A DNA stretch of 64,000 nt from Mangrovibrevibacter kandeliae (GTDB lineage: Bacteria > Pseudomonadota > Alphaproteobacteria > Rhizobiales > Rhizobiaceae): positions 124,001-188,000 of the forward strand of contig NZ_JANIFJ010000001.1 of assembly GCF_024519155.1 (NCBI RefSeq). The letters run 5' to 3'. Below, piece by piece: positions 38,341 to 46,630 of this stretch. How positions within the stretch are numbered: the stretch's first letter is position 1; each line of letters starts with the position of its first letter. A program made the translations under genes and the position numbers. Under the pieces are notes generated by a model. It saw only the letters and a program-made list of their open reading frames with translations. It was not told the origin of the DNA and ran no database searches.

Positions 38341-40433
38341 TGGGACGCATGCTGGACGCGCTGGCCGACCGCACGCTAGAGCTCGGGCCGACGCGCCACG
38401 TCGAGCGCGAGGGCAACTGGCGCGCGGCGCGTGACGGGGAGGGCCTGTTCTGGCTGGTGCTCGACCGGCCCGACAAGTCGGTCAACGTCATCGACCGGGC
38501 GGTGCTGGAGGAGCTCGACGCGCTCCTCGACCGGATCGAGGCGGAGAAGCCGGCCGGCGTCGTTCTGCGCTCGGCCAAGCCCTCGGGCTTTGCCGCGGGA
38601 GCCGACATCAACCAGTTCGTCGCGCTGCCGCACGACGAGATCCTGGCGATGCTGCGCGACGGTCACCGCGTGTTCGACCGGCTCGCCGCGCTGCCGCGCT
38701 GCGTCGCGGTCATCCACGGGCACTGTCTCGGCGGCGGGCTGGAACTCGCGCTCGCCTGCCGCCACCGGATCGCGATCCAGGGCGCGGGCCTCGGCTTTCC
38801 CGAGGTGATGCTCGGCTTCCATCCGGGCCTCGGCGGAACCTTTCGCGCGACGGGCGTCGCCGACCCGATCGAGGCGATGACGCTGATGCTGAACGGCAAG
38901 ACGCTCCAGGCGCGCCAGGCCAAGCGCATCGGCCTTGTCGACGCGGTTACCGAGGAGCGCCACGTCCACGACGCGGTGCTCGCCGCCGTTCACGGCGAGC
39001 TGAGAACGACGTCCGGCAGTTTCCAGTCGCGAGCGCTGCAGTTCCGCCCGGCGCGCACGCTCGCGGCGGCCCGGATGCGCAAGAGCGTCGCCGAGAAGGC
39101 GCCGCGCGAGCATTATCCCGCGCCCTACAGGCTGATCGACCTGTGGGAGGCGCACGGTGGCAACGCCAAGGCGATGCAGGCGGGGGAAATCGACAGCTTC
39201 GTCGACCTGATCGCCACCGACACCTCGCGCAACCTCGTGCGGGTGTTCTTCCTGCGTGAGGCGATGAAGGGCCTGCGCAAGGGCCGGTCCGGTGTCCGGC
39301 ACGTCCACGTCATCGGCGCCGGCGCGATGGGCGGCGAGATCGCCGCCTGGGCGGCCAAGCAGGGCTTCGACGTCACGCTTGAGGACATCGCCCTCGCACC
39401 GATCGGCAAGGCGATCCGCAGCGCCGGCAAGATGCTGGCGGCGACGCTGAAGGACCCGCTTCTGGTGCGCGACGCGCTGGACCGGCTGGTGCCGGATCCC
39501 GGTGGGCTCGGCGTGCGCCATGCCGACATCGTCATCGAGGCGGCGCCCGAGCGCATCGAGTTGAAGCGGCAGATCTATGCCAAAGTCGAGCCGAAGCTGA
39601 AGCCCGGCGCGCTGCTCGCCACCAACACCTCCGCGATTCCGCTGCCGGATCTCGCCGAGGGGCTCGCGGATCCGTCGCGCCTGGTCGGGCTGCACTTCTT
39701 CAATCCGGTCTCGCGCATGCAGCTGATCGAGGTGGTGGGCCACGACCGCATCGATCCCGAGACCGAGCGACGCGCCACGGCCTTCGCGACCGAACTCGGC
39801 AAGCTGCCGGCGCCCGTCGCCTCGGCACCGGGCTTCCTCGTCAACCGGGCGCTGACGCCGTATCTCGCCGAAGCGATGATCCTCCTGGAGGAGGGCATCC
39901 CGAAGGAGCGTATCGACGATCGCGCCGAGCGTTTCGGCATGCCGATGGGGCCGGTCGAGCTCGCCGATCAGGTCGGCCTCGACATCGCGCTCGAAGTCTC
40001 GACCTCGCTGCGCGAACGCCTCGGTCCGGTATTCCCGGAGGTGCCGGACCGGCTGCGTCGGATGGTGGCGGACAAGCGCCTCGGCCGGAAGACCGGCTCA
40101 GGCCTCTACGAATGGGACAGCGACGGGAAGCCGCGCAAGATGCGGGTCGACGCGCTGCCGGACGAATCGAAGGACGACCCCGATCTTCTCGACCGGCTGA
40201 TCCTGCCGATGCTGAACGCCGTCGTCGCCTGCCTGCGCGAGGGGGTCGTGGCGAGCGAGGACATCGCCGATGGCGCGATGATCTTCGGCACCGGCTTCGC
40301 GCCGTTCCGCGGCGGGCCGATCGCCTATGCGCGCACCCGCGGCATCGGCGAGATCGTCCGACGGCTCGAGGCGCTGCAGGCGGTGCATGGCGAGCGCTTC
40401 CGGCCGGACCCGGGCTGGCAGTCGCTCGGCTGA
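38340..40433 (+). CDS. fadB: Fatty acid oxidation bifunctional protein (enoyl-CoA hydratase / 3-hydroxyacyl-CoA dehydrogenase)
   Basis: Hydrates trans-2-enoyl-CoA and oxidises L-3-hydroxyacyl-CoA. 697 residues. The N-terminal crotonase domain (1-200) has AAGADINQF and GHCLGGGLELALACRHRIA (oxyanion hole, catalytic Glu in LGFPEVMLGFHPGLGG). The dehydrogenase half begins with the NAD motif VIGAGAMGGEIAAWAA (around 322) and contains HFFNPVSRMQLIEVV (catalytic His) and FLVNRALTPYLAEA, with a repeat of the C-terminal domain at the end (GTGFAPFRGGPIAYA). Start ATG 38340; GTG 38337 is the alternative. Last gene of fadE-fadA-fadB. Confidence 0.94.
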   Translation: MGRMLDALADRTLELGPTRHVEREGNWRAARDGEGLFWLVLDRPDKSVNVIDRAVLEELDALLDRIEAEKPAGVVLRSAKPSGFAAGADINQFVALPHDEILAMLRDGHRVFDRLAALPRCVAVIHGHCLGGGLELALACRHRIAIQGAGLGFPEVMLGFHPGLGGTFRATGVADPIEAMTLMLNGKTLQARQAKRIGLVDAVTEERHVHDAVLAAVHGELRTTSGSFQSRALQFRPARTLAAARMRKSVAEKAPREHYPAPYRLIDLWEAHGGNAKAMQAGEIDSFVDLIATDTSRNLVRVFFLREAMKGLRKGRSGVRHVHVIGAGAMGGEIAAWAAKQGFDVTLEDIALAPIGKAIRSAGKMLAATLKDPLLVRDALDRLVPDPGGLGVRHADIVIEAAPERIELKRQIYAKVEPKLKPGALLATNTSAIPLPDLAEGLADPSRLVGLHFFNPVSRMQLIEVVGHDRIDPETERRATAFATELGKLPAPVASAPGFLVNRALTPYLAEAMILLEEGIPKERIDDRAERFGMPMGPVELADQVGLDIALEVSTSLRERLGPVFPEVPDRLRRMVADKRLGRKTGSGLYEWDSDGKPRKMRVDALPDESKDDPDLLDRLILPMLNAVVACLREGVVASEDIADGAMIFGTGFAPFRGGPIAYARTRGIGEIVRRLEALQAVHGERFRPDPGWQSLG

Positions 40434-40552
40434 CGCAGCCGGGGTGCCGCAGCGCCACTAGAGCCGCTCGGGTGAATTGTCCGGACGGAGGCGAGCAAAC
40501 GGTAAGGGTATTGGCCTTATGCTTCGGCCGATCCTCTGACGCCGGAGCCGCC

Positions 40553-41299
40553 GTGACGCCTCTCGCCCTCGATATCCGCGGTCTCGCCAAGCGCTTTGGC
40601 CGTCCCGCGGTGGATGGCCTCGATCTCAAGGTAGAGCCCGGCTGCTTCTACGCCCTCCTCGGACCGAACGGCGCGGGCAAGACGACGACGCTCCGGATGG
40701 TCGCCGGGCTGATGCGCCCGGATGCCGGGTCGATCGGCGTCTTCGGCGTCGACGTCCTGCGCGAGCCGATCGCGGCCAAGCGGATCACCGCCTGGGTGCC
40801 TGACGAGCCGCTGATCTACGACAAGCTGACGCCGGTCGAGTATCTGGAGTTCGTCGCCGGCTTGTGGTCGGTGCCGCCGGAGCTCGCGCAGGCGCGCGCG
40901 GTCGAACTCCTCGACTGGCTGCAGCTGCGCCCGCATGCGCAGGAGCGCTGCGAGGGCTTCTCGAAAGGCATGCGCCAGAAGGTGGCGCTCGCCGGCGCGC
41001 TGATCCACGACCCGAAGCTCCTGATCCTCGACGAGCCGCTGACCGGCCTCGACGCGGGCGCGGCACGCCTCGTCAAGGACGTCCTGATCGCGCGGGCGCG
41101 AGCCGGCACGGCCATCGTGATGACCACGCATATCCTCGAGGTGGCCGAGCGGATGGCCGATCGCATCGGCCTCATCGCTCGCGGCCGGCTGATCGCCGAG
41201 GGCACGCTCGAGGAGTTGCGCGCCGCCGCCGGTCGCAGCGACGGGCATCTGGAGGACCTCTTCCTCGACCTTCTCGCCCGGCAGGCGGACGCGGCGTGA
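40553..41299 (+). CDS. ABC transporter ATP-binding protein (ABC-2 type exporter)
   Basis: A 248-residue ATPase of the CcmA/NatA type. Walker A GPNGAGKTT (about 34-42), Q-loop replaced region AWVPDEPLIYDKLTPVEYLEF, signature FSKGMRQKVALAGAL (SKGMR in place of LSGGQ, normal in this subfamily), Walker B LLILDEPLTGLD, switch His in TTHILEVAE. GTG at 40553 follows GCCGGAGCC; no ATG suits. It overlaps the membrane protein gene (GTGA at 41296-41299). Probably drives export of an unknown substrate. It is 119 bases after fadB, in an AT-richer gap that could hold a promoter (about 40478-40525). Confidence 0.85.
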   Translation: MTPLALDIRGLAKRFGRPAVDGLDLKVEPGCFYALLGPNGAGKTTTLRMVAGLMRPDAGSIGVFGVDVLREPIAAKRITAWVPDEPLIYDKLTPVEYLEFVAGLWSVPPELAQARAVELLDWLQLRPHAQERCEGFSKGMRQKVALAGALIHDPKLLILDEPLTGLDAGAARLVKDVLIARARAGTAIVMTTHILEVAERMADRIGLIARGRLIAEGTLEELRAAAGRSDGHLEDLFLDLLARQADAA

Positions 41300-42876
41300 C
41301 CGACATGCTCGCCGGCCGGCTGCCGTCGCGGCCGCGGCCGCTTCAGGGCCGGGCGCCGGCGCCGGGCGGCGTCCTCTGGTTCTTTGGCCACGACCTGAGG
41401 CTCGCGATCCGCGACCGCGTGCGGGCCGGGCGCGGCTGGCGCATGGCGCTCGCCCTCCTGCCGCTCGTCGCCGCCATGCATCTCGTCGGCCTGTGGGTTG
41501 CCGGCGCGCTGCCGGATCCGACCGTCGGGACGCCGGCCGAGCGGCACTTCGCCGCCGTCCTCATCACCTTCTTCCTCGTCTCCCTGTTCTTCATGCTGGC
41601 GGCGCAGGCGGTGGAGTCGGTGGCGCGGGCGATCTTCGTGCGGGGCGACCTCGACCTGATCCTCGCCTCGCCGGTGCCGCCGCGCCGCCTGTTCGCGGCG
41701 CGCATGGCCGCGACCAGCGTCACCACGCTCTGGCTCGGCGGCTTTCTGGTGCTGCCGATCGCCGATGTCCTCGTTTTCCAGCGCGGCTGGCCGTGGGCGA
41801 GCGCCTTCGGCGTGCTCCTGTCGCTCGCCTTCGCCGCCTCGGCGCTGGCGGTGACGGTGACCTACCTCCTGTTCCGCGGCTTCGGCGCCAGGCGCACGCG
41901 GCTGCTGGCGCAGGTCGCTGCGGCGGTCATCGGCGCGGTGACGGTGGTCGGCGCGCAGGTCCCCTTCATCCTGCACTTCGGCAGCCTGTCTGTCGCCGGC
42001 CACCTGTCGGACCCCTGGGTGCTGTCGGGCCTGCCTGGACCGGGCAGCCTGGTCTGGGTGCCGTCGCGGGCCGTGCACGGCGACTGGGGCGTGCTTGCCG
42101 GCCTCCTCGCGGTCAGCGCCGGCCTGCTCGGGGCGGCGGTGCTCGCCACCGCACCCGGCTTCGCCGAGATGGCGACGGCCGCCGTCGGCATGGAGACGGG
42201 GCAGCGCCGGCGGCGGCCGAGCCGGGTCGCATTGCGGCTGCCGGCCTCGCCGCGATCGGCGCTGCGCGCCAAGGAGCTGCGCCTCATTCTGCGCGATCCT
42301 TGGCTCCTGTCCCAAAGCCTGACCCAGATCCTCTACCTCCTGCCGCCGGCGCTGCTGCTGTGGCAAAGCTTCGGCAACGCGGCGGGAGCCGGTCCGCTGC
42401 TCGTCCCGGTGCTGGTGATGGCGACCTCGCAGCTGGCCGGCGGGCTCGCCTGGCTCGCCCTGTCGGCCGAGGATGCGCCGGATCTCGTCAGCACGGCGCC
42501 GGTCGGCCGCGGCGGCGCGCTGCACGCCAAGGTCGAGGCGGTGCTCGTGGCGGTGGGTGCCGTCGCTGCACCCCTGATCCTGCTCCTCGCGCTCGATGAT
42601 GGCCGGGCGGCGCTCGTGGCGATCCTGTTCGTGGCGCTCGGCGTCGCCAGCAACTGCTTCGTCCAGACCGTCCACCGCCGGCCGGCAAGCCGCAGCGCCT
42701 TCCGCCGGCGCCAGCATGCGTCACGGCTCGCCACGCTGTGCGAGACGATCATGTCCATCGGCTGGGCCGGCGCGGCGAGCCTCACCGTCGCCGGCAGTCC
42801 GCTCGCGGCGTTTCCGGCAGGCGTCGTGCTGGTTCTGCTCGCGGTTCTCGCGCTCTTCGGCTGGCGCCGCCGCTGA
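41296..42876 (+). CDS. Large ABC-2-like permease, partner of the preceding ATPase
   Basis: A 526-residue integral membrane protein. Visible are about ten hydrophobic segments in two groups (residues 50-290 and 330-526), separated by a basic loop (GMETGQRRRRPSRV, then SALRAKELRLILRDPWLL). The RAKELRLILRDP motif resembles the cytoplasmic start seen in ABC-2 type half-permeases, so the protein may be a tandem arrangement of two halves. FVRGDLDLILASPVPPRRLFAARM is another recognisable block of this group. GTG 41296 overlaps the ATPase stop; ATG 41305 is possible. Substrate unknown. Confidence 0.78.
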   Translation: MTDMLAGRLPSRPRPLQGRAPAPGGVLWFFGHDLRLAIRDRVRAGRGWRMALALLPLVAAMHLVGLWVAGALPDPTVGTPAERHFAAVLITFFLVSLFFMLAAQAVESVARAIFVRGDLDLILASPVPPRRLFAARMAATSVTTLWLGGFLVLPIADVLVFQRGWPWASAFGVLLSLAFAASALAVTVTYLLFRGFGARRTRLLAQVAAAVIGAVTVVGAQVPFILHFGSLSVAGHLSDPWVLSGLPGPGSLVWVPSRAVHGDWGVLAGLLAVSAGLLGAAVLATAPGFAEMATAAVGMETGQRRRRPSRVALRLPASPRSALRAKELRLILRDPWLLSQSLTQILYLLPPALLLWQSFGNAAGAGPLLVPVLVMATSQLAGGLAWLALSAEDAPDLVSTAPVGRGGALHAKVEAVLVAVGAVAAPLILLLALDDGRAALVAILFVALGVASNCFVQTVHRRPASRSAFRRRQHASRLATLCETIMSIGWAGAASLTVAGSPLAAFPAGVVLVLLAVLALFGWRRR

Positions 42877-42884
42877 AGGCTGAG

Positions 42885-42904
42885 GGGCCGGCAGCCGCCG
42901 GCCC
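42885..42904. terminator. Hairpin between convergent genes
   Basis: A perfect 8-pair stem GGGCCGGC / GCCGGCCC (42885-42892 with 42897-42904) with an AGCC loop in the 33-base gap between the ABC permease and the convergent FAH-family gene. It has no T-tract on either strand; probably ends both transcripts. Confidence 0.55.
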
Positions 42905-42909
42905 GGCGG

Positions 42910-43752
42910 TCAGACCGCGACGCAGACGCAATCCTGCACGCCCAGCCCTTCGCCGCCCAGCCGCACCCGGTCCCCCGGCGTCAGGAAGCGCGGCGGATCG
43001 AAGGACAGGCCGACGCCGCCGGGCGTGCCCGTCAGCACGACGTCGCCGGGATCGAGCCGGGTGAAGCGCGAGATGTAGGAGACGAGGTAGGGCACCTTGA
43101 AGATCATCTCGCGGGTGTTGCCGACCTGCTGGCGCACGCCGTTCACGTCGAGCCACAGCGGCAGCTCGTCGTAGTTCGGCAGCTCATCCTTGGTCACGAG
43201 CCAAGGACCGAGGGGGGCGAAGGTGTCGTGCGACTTGCCCTTGAACCACTGACCGGCCCGCTGCAGCTGGAAGCTGCGCTCGGTGACGTCGTTGCCGAGC
43301 GTGAAGCCGGCGACGTGCTCCATCGCCTGCTCGACGGTCACGTATTTGGCGGTCCGGCCGATCACCACGCCGAGCTCGACGCCCCAGTCCGTGCGGGTCG
43401 ACATGCGCGGGATCTCGATCGGGTCGTTCGGTCCGCTGACCGCGCTCGGCGCCTTCATGAAGATGGTCGGCTCCGGGTTGATCTTGAAGCCGGCGAGCCG
43501 CGCACTGTCCTGGAAGTTCGGCCCGACGCCGATGATCTTGCCGATCCGGGAGACCGGCGCACAGACGCGCACCCCCTCCGGTGCGCGCGGCAGCGCGTCG
43601 ATGTCGATCCCGCGTAGCGCGGCGAGGGCGTCCGGGTCGAGCTGCGGCCCGCCAAGGGCCGTCACATGATGCGAAAGGTCGCGGATCTTGTCGTTCTTGT
43701 CGAGGACTCCCGGTTTTTCCATTCCGCGGTCGCCGAAGCGTACCAGACGCAT
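42910..43752 (-). CDS. Fumarylacetoacetate hydrolase family protein
   Basis: A 280-residue FAH-superfamily enzyme. It begins MRLVRFGDRGMEKPGVLD, has GKIIGVGPNFQDSARLAGF, the metal-ligand cluster IPRMSTRTDWGVELGVVIG (acidic residues), FTLGNDVTERSFQL, GKSHDTFAPLGPWLVTKDE and VVLTGTPGGVGLSFDPP, all typical of the branch that includes 2,4-diketo-3-deoxy-L-fuconate/L-rhamnonate hydrolases, oxaloacetate decarboxylases and acylpyruvases. In some members the tyrosine after VGxN is present (VGLNY); here it reads VGPNF. The specific substrate is not readable and no sugar-acid genes adjoin. Start at 43752; the frame is open beyond it. Confidence 0.85.
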   Translation of the reverse strand: MRLVRFGDRGMEKPGVLDKNDKIRDLSHHVTALGGPQLDPDALAALRGIDIDALPRAPEGVRVCAPVSRIGKIIGVGPNFQDSARLAGFKINPEPTIFMKAPSAVSGPNDPIEIPRMSTRTDWGVELGVVIGRTAKYVTVEQAMEHVAGFTLGNDVTERSFQLQRAGQWFKGKSHDTFAPLGPWLVTKDELPNYDELPLWLDVNGVRQQVGNTREMIFKVPYLVSYISRFTRLDPGDVVLTGTPGGVGLSFDPPRFLTPGDRVRLGGEGLGVQDCVCVAV

Positions 43753-43901
43753 CCACTGCTCCTCCCGATTGCCCGCCCGGAACCCGGGCAAGAGCCGGCG
43801 CGAGGGTTCTGCCGCGACGCCGTGGCGCCACAGATAAGGCGGCAGACGGCCAAGGGGAGATGGCGGAAGCGAAGGGCGGCGAGAAGGCTTTGCCGGGATG
43901 G

Positions 43902-44522
43902 TTACCGCCCGTCGGCGGGCTCCCGCTTGCGCTCGGCCGCGAAGAGGTAGCGGAAGGTGCCGATGCAGCCGGTGAGCGCCAGAGCCAGCGCGCCGAGCAT
44001 CAGGATCCAGGTGATGTCGCGCTCGAAGAAGCTCTGCAGCGCCTGCCCGAAGAGGTAGGCGCCGAGGGCGTAGCCGCCGACCCACAGCGCCGCGCCGATC
44101 GCGTTGTAGAGGCCGAAGCGGATCCAGTGCATCCGCATGGTGCCGGCGACGAAGCCGTTCAGCTGCCGCAGGATCAGGATGAAGCGGGCGATCAGCACCA
44201 GCGCCGGCCCGCTCCTGCGGTAGCGTTCCTCGACGAGTTCGAAGCGCTCCTCGGTCAACCCGACCTTGGCGCCGTAGCGCACCACCAGCTTGCGGCCGTA
44301 GCGATGGCCGACGAAGTAGCCGAGATTGTCGCCGAGCGTGGAGCCGAGCCAGGCGAAGAAGAGCACCCAGCCGATGCCGAGCGTGCCCTGGCCGGCGAGG
44401 ATGCCGGAGGCGATGACGAGGCTCTCTCCGGGCAGCGGGATCCCCGTCGATTCAAGGAACACGATGCCGAAGAGGACCGAATAGCCGTAGTGCTCGAGGT
44501 AGAAGAGGGCGGTATCGTACAT
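43902..44522 (-). CDS. DedA family membrane protein
   Basis: A 206-residue inner-membrane protein of the DedA/SNARE-associated (VTT) family, thought to act in lipid carrier flipping and membrane homeostasis. Marks are FLESTGIPLPGESLVIASG, LGSTLGDNLGYFVGHRYGRKL, RYRRSGPALVLIARFILILRQLNGFVAG (with the conserved Arg residues) and four to five hydrophobic stretches. It is 55 bases downstream of the RNA methyltransferase gene on the same strand and may be the last gene of that unit. Gap of 149 bases to the FAH-family gene. Confidence 0.92.
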   Translation of the reverse strand: MYDTALFYLEHYGYSVLFGIVFLESTGIPLPGESLVIASGILAGQGTLGIGWVLFFAWLGSTLGDNLGYFVGHRYGRKLVVRYGAKVGLTEERFELVEERYRRSGPALVLIARFILILRQLNGFVAGTMRMHWIRFGLYNAIGAALWVGGYALGAYLFGQALQSFFERDITWILMLGALALALTGCIGTFRYLFAAERKREPADGR

Positions 44523-44577
44523 GCGGGCTCCCTCTTGCCAGCCTTAAGGCCGCTGCGCCAGTGCGCGGCGGGCTGCC

Positions 44578-45804
44578 TCAGCGCTCGAACAGCGCCACGA
44601 CCTCGGTGTGGTACGACCACAGGAACTGATCGACCGGCACCACCCGCACGAGCCTGAAGCCGCCGTCGAGAAGAAGACGGGCATCGCGGGCGAGCGTGAC
44701 CGGGTTGCAGGATACCGCCGCGATCTTGCGCAAGTGCGACCGGGCGAGCTCGCCCGCCTGCGCCTCGGCGCCGGCGCGCGGCGGATCGAAGACGAGCCCT
44801 TCGAAGCGCGCGAGTTCCTTTGCCGTGAGCGGCCGGCGGAACAGGTCGCGCCGTTCGCTCGTCACCGGCTTCAGCCCGCGCGCGCCACGCACCGCCTGAT
44901 CGAGCGCGGCGAGCGCCGGCGCCTCGCTCTCCACCGCATGCACGGCCGAGTGACGGGCGAGGCGGAGCGCGAAGGTGCCGATGCCGCAGAAGAGGTCGGC
45001 GACGCTCTTGCAGCCGGCCAGATGATCGGTGACGAGACGGGCCATCGCCGCCTCGCTCGCGGCGACCGCCTGCAGGAAGCCGCCGGGCGCGGGCGTGACC
45101 GGCACGCCGTCGACGTCGATGACCGGCTTCTGCGCCTCGATCAGCACCTCGTCGCCGAGCGACAGCCGCGCCAGCCGGTTGGCGAGCGCGAGCGTCACCA
45201 GCGCCTGGCGCAGGTCGTCCTTCAGCGGCGCCGCGTCGGCGAGCGCGACATCGAGGCCGCTGGCGGTCCAGGTCGCGGTCAGCCGCAGGGGACGGCGCCG
45301 GTCGATCGCGAGGCTCGCCAGCTTGCGCAGGAGCGGCAGGCGCGCCTCGATCTCCGGCACCACGACGAGGCAGGTCTCGATCGAGGCGATGCGGTGGCTG
45401 CCGGCTTCGTGGAAGCCGAACACGACCCGCGGGCCGGCGCGCCGGGCGGTGAAGACGGCGCGCCGCCGCGAGGCGGGCGGGCAGGGGTCGAGCGGCTCGA
45501 CCTCGGCCGCGATCCCCTTCTGCCGGAGGGCACCGACGACGAGGTCGCGCTTGAAGTCGGCATAGAGGGGCTCGCTCGCATGCTGCAGGTCGCAGCCGCC
45601 GCACTCGCCGAAATGCGGGCAGGGCGCCCCGCGGCGCTCGGCCGAAGGCTCGATGATCGACACGACACGACCCCGGTCGCCTTCGCGCACCGCCTCGACC
45701 GTTTCGCCCGGCAGCGTGAAGGGCACGAAGACCGGCCGTCCGTTCGATTCGGCGAGGCCGTCGCCCTTGCCGGCGAGCGCGGTGATCGTCAGCGTCTCGC
45801 TCAC
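44578..45804 (-). CDS. Class I SAM-dependent RNA methyltransferase, TrmA/RlmD-like
   Basis: A 408-residue RNA uracil-C5 methyltransferase homologue. An N-terminal TRAM domain (1-52), then a 4Fe-4S cluster motif C62-x5-C68-G-G-C71 with a likely fourth ligand Cys145, a central RNA-binding region, and the Rossmann methyltransferase with [26 protein letters not shown] and the nucleophile in [12 protein letters not shown]. Which uridine in 23S rRNA or tRNA is the target cannot be told. GTG start at 45804 overlaps the tlyA stop (GTGA), so it is coupled to tlyA. Confidence 0.9.
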   Translation of the reverse strand: MSETLTITALAGKGDGLAESNGRPVFVPFTLPGETVEAVREGDRGRVVSIIEPSAERRGAPCPHFGECGGCDLQHASEPLYADFKRDLVVGALRQKGIAAEVEPLDPCPPASRRRAVFTARRAGPRVVFGFHEAGSHRIASIETCLVVVPEIEARLPLLRKLASLAIDRRRPLRLTATWTASGLDVALADAAPLKDDLRQALVTLALANRLARLSLGDEVLIEAQKPVIDVDGVPVTPAPGGFLQAVAASEAAMARLVTDHLAGCKSVADLFCGIGTFALRLARHSAVHAVESEAPALAALDQAVRGARGLKPVTSERRDLFRRPLTAKELARFEGLVFDPPRAGAEAQAGELARSHLRKIAAVSCNPVTLARDARLLLDGGFRLVRVVPVDQFLWSYHTEVVALFER

Positions 45805-46568
45805 GCCTTCACCCCGGCCAGAAGAAACTCCCGGTTGCCGTCGCCACCGGTGATCGGCGATTCGACAAGGCCCGTCGCGCGCCAGCCGGGCAGAGTGCCG
45901 AGCCAGGCCCGCAGATCTTCGGCGACCGCCGGTGCGCTATCCGGATCGCGCAACAGCCCGCCCTTGCCGATCGCCGCCTTACCCGCCTCGAACTGCGGCT
46001 TGACGAGAAGCACCGCGACGGCTCCCGTCTCGGCGAGCGTCAGGGCCGGCGGCAGCGCCAGCTTCAGCGAGATGAAGCTGACGTCGGACACCACGAGGTC
46101 GACGTGATGGCCGCCGAGATGCTCGCGCGTCAGCGCGCGGGCGTTCAGCCCCTCGATCGAGGTGACGCGGGAATCACCGGCGATGCGCGGGTGCATCTGG
46201 CCGTGGCCGACGTCGAGGGCGATCACATGGGCGGCGCCGGCCTCCAGAAGCACCTCGGTGAAGCCGCCGGTCGAGGCGCCGACGTCGAGCGCGGTGCGGC
46301 CGCTGACGTCGAGCCCGAAGCCTTCCAGTGCGCCCTTCAGCTTCAGCGCGGCACGCGAGACATAGGCGCCGGCGGGGTCGGAAACGGTGACGACGGCGTC
46401 CGGTCCGACGAGTTGACCCGGCTTCGTCACGGCCATGCCATCCACCATGACGTGGCCGCGCAGGATCGCGTCGCGCGCACGGGCGCGGCTTTCGACAAGG
46501 CCGCGGGCGGCAAGCAGGAGGTCGAGGCGCAGGCGCGCCGCGTCGGAGGTCGCATCGGGGACGGGCAT
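45801..46568 (-). CDS. tlyA: TlyA family rRNA methyltransferase / putative hemolysin
   Basis: A 255-residue protein with an N-terminal S4 RNA-binding domain ([27 protein letters not shown] in pieces, to about residue 70) and an FtsJ-like methyltransferase ([50 protein letters not shown]). Family members 2'-O-methylate cytidines of 16S/23S rRNA. ATG 46568 is chosen over an in-frame ATG at 46580. Lies 62 bases downstream of dxs and overlaps the following RNA methyltransferase. Confidence 0.92.
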   Translation of the reverse strand: MPVPDATSDAARLRLDLLLAARGLVESRARARDAILRGHVMVDGMAVTKPGQLVGPDAVVTVSDPAGAYVSRAALKLKGALEGFGLDVSGRTALDVGASTGGFTEVLLEAGAAHVIALDVGHGQMHPRIAGDSRVTSIEGLNARALTREHLGGHHVDLVVSDVSFISLKLALPPALTLAETGAVAVLLVKPQFEAGKAAIGKGGLLRDPDSAPAVAEDLRAWLGTLPGWRATGLVESPITGGDGNREFLLAGVKA

Positions 46569-46630
46569 GGCGCCTCTCATGCGGCCCGCGCCGGCCGATG
46601 GCAAGGCTGCGTGTGCCGGAGCGTCGCCGT

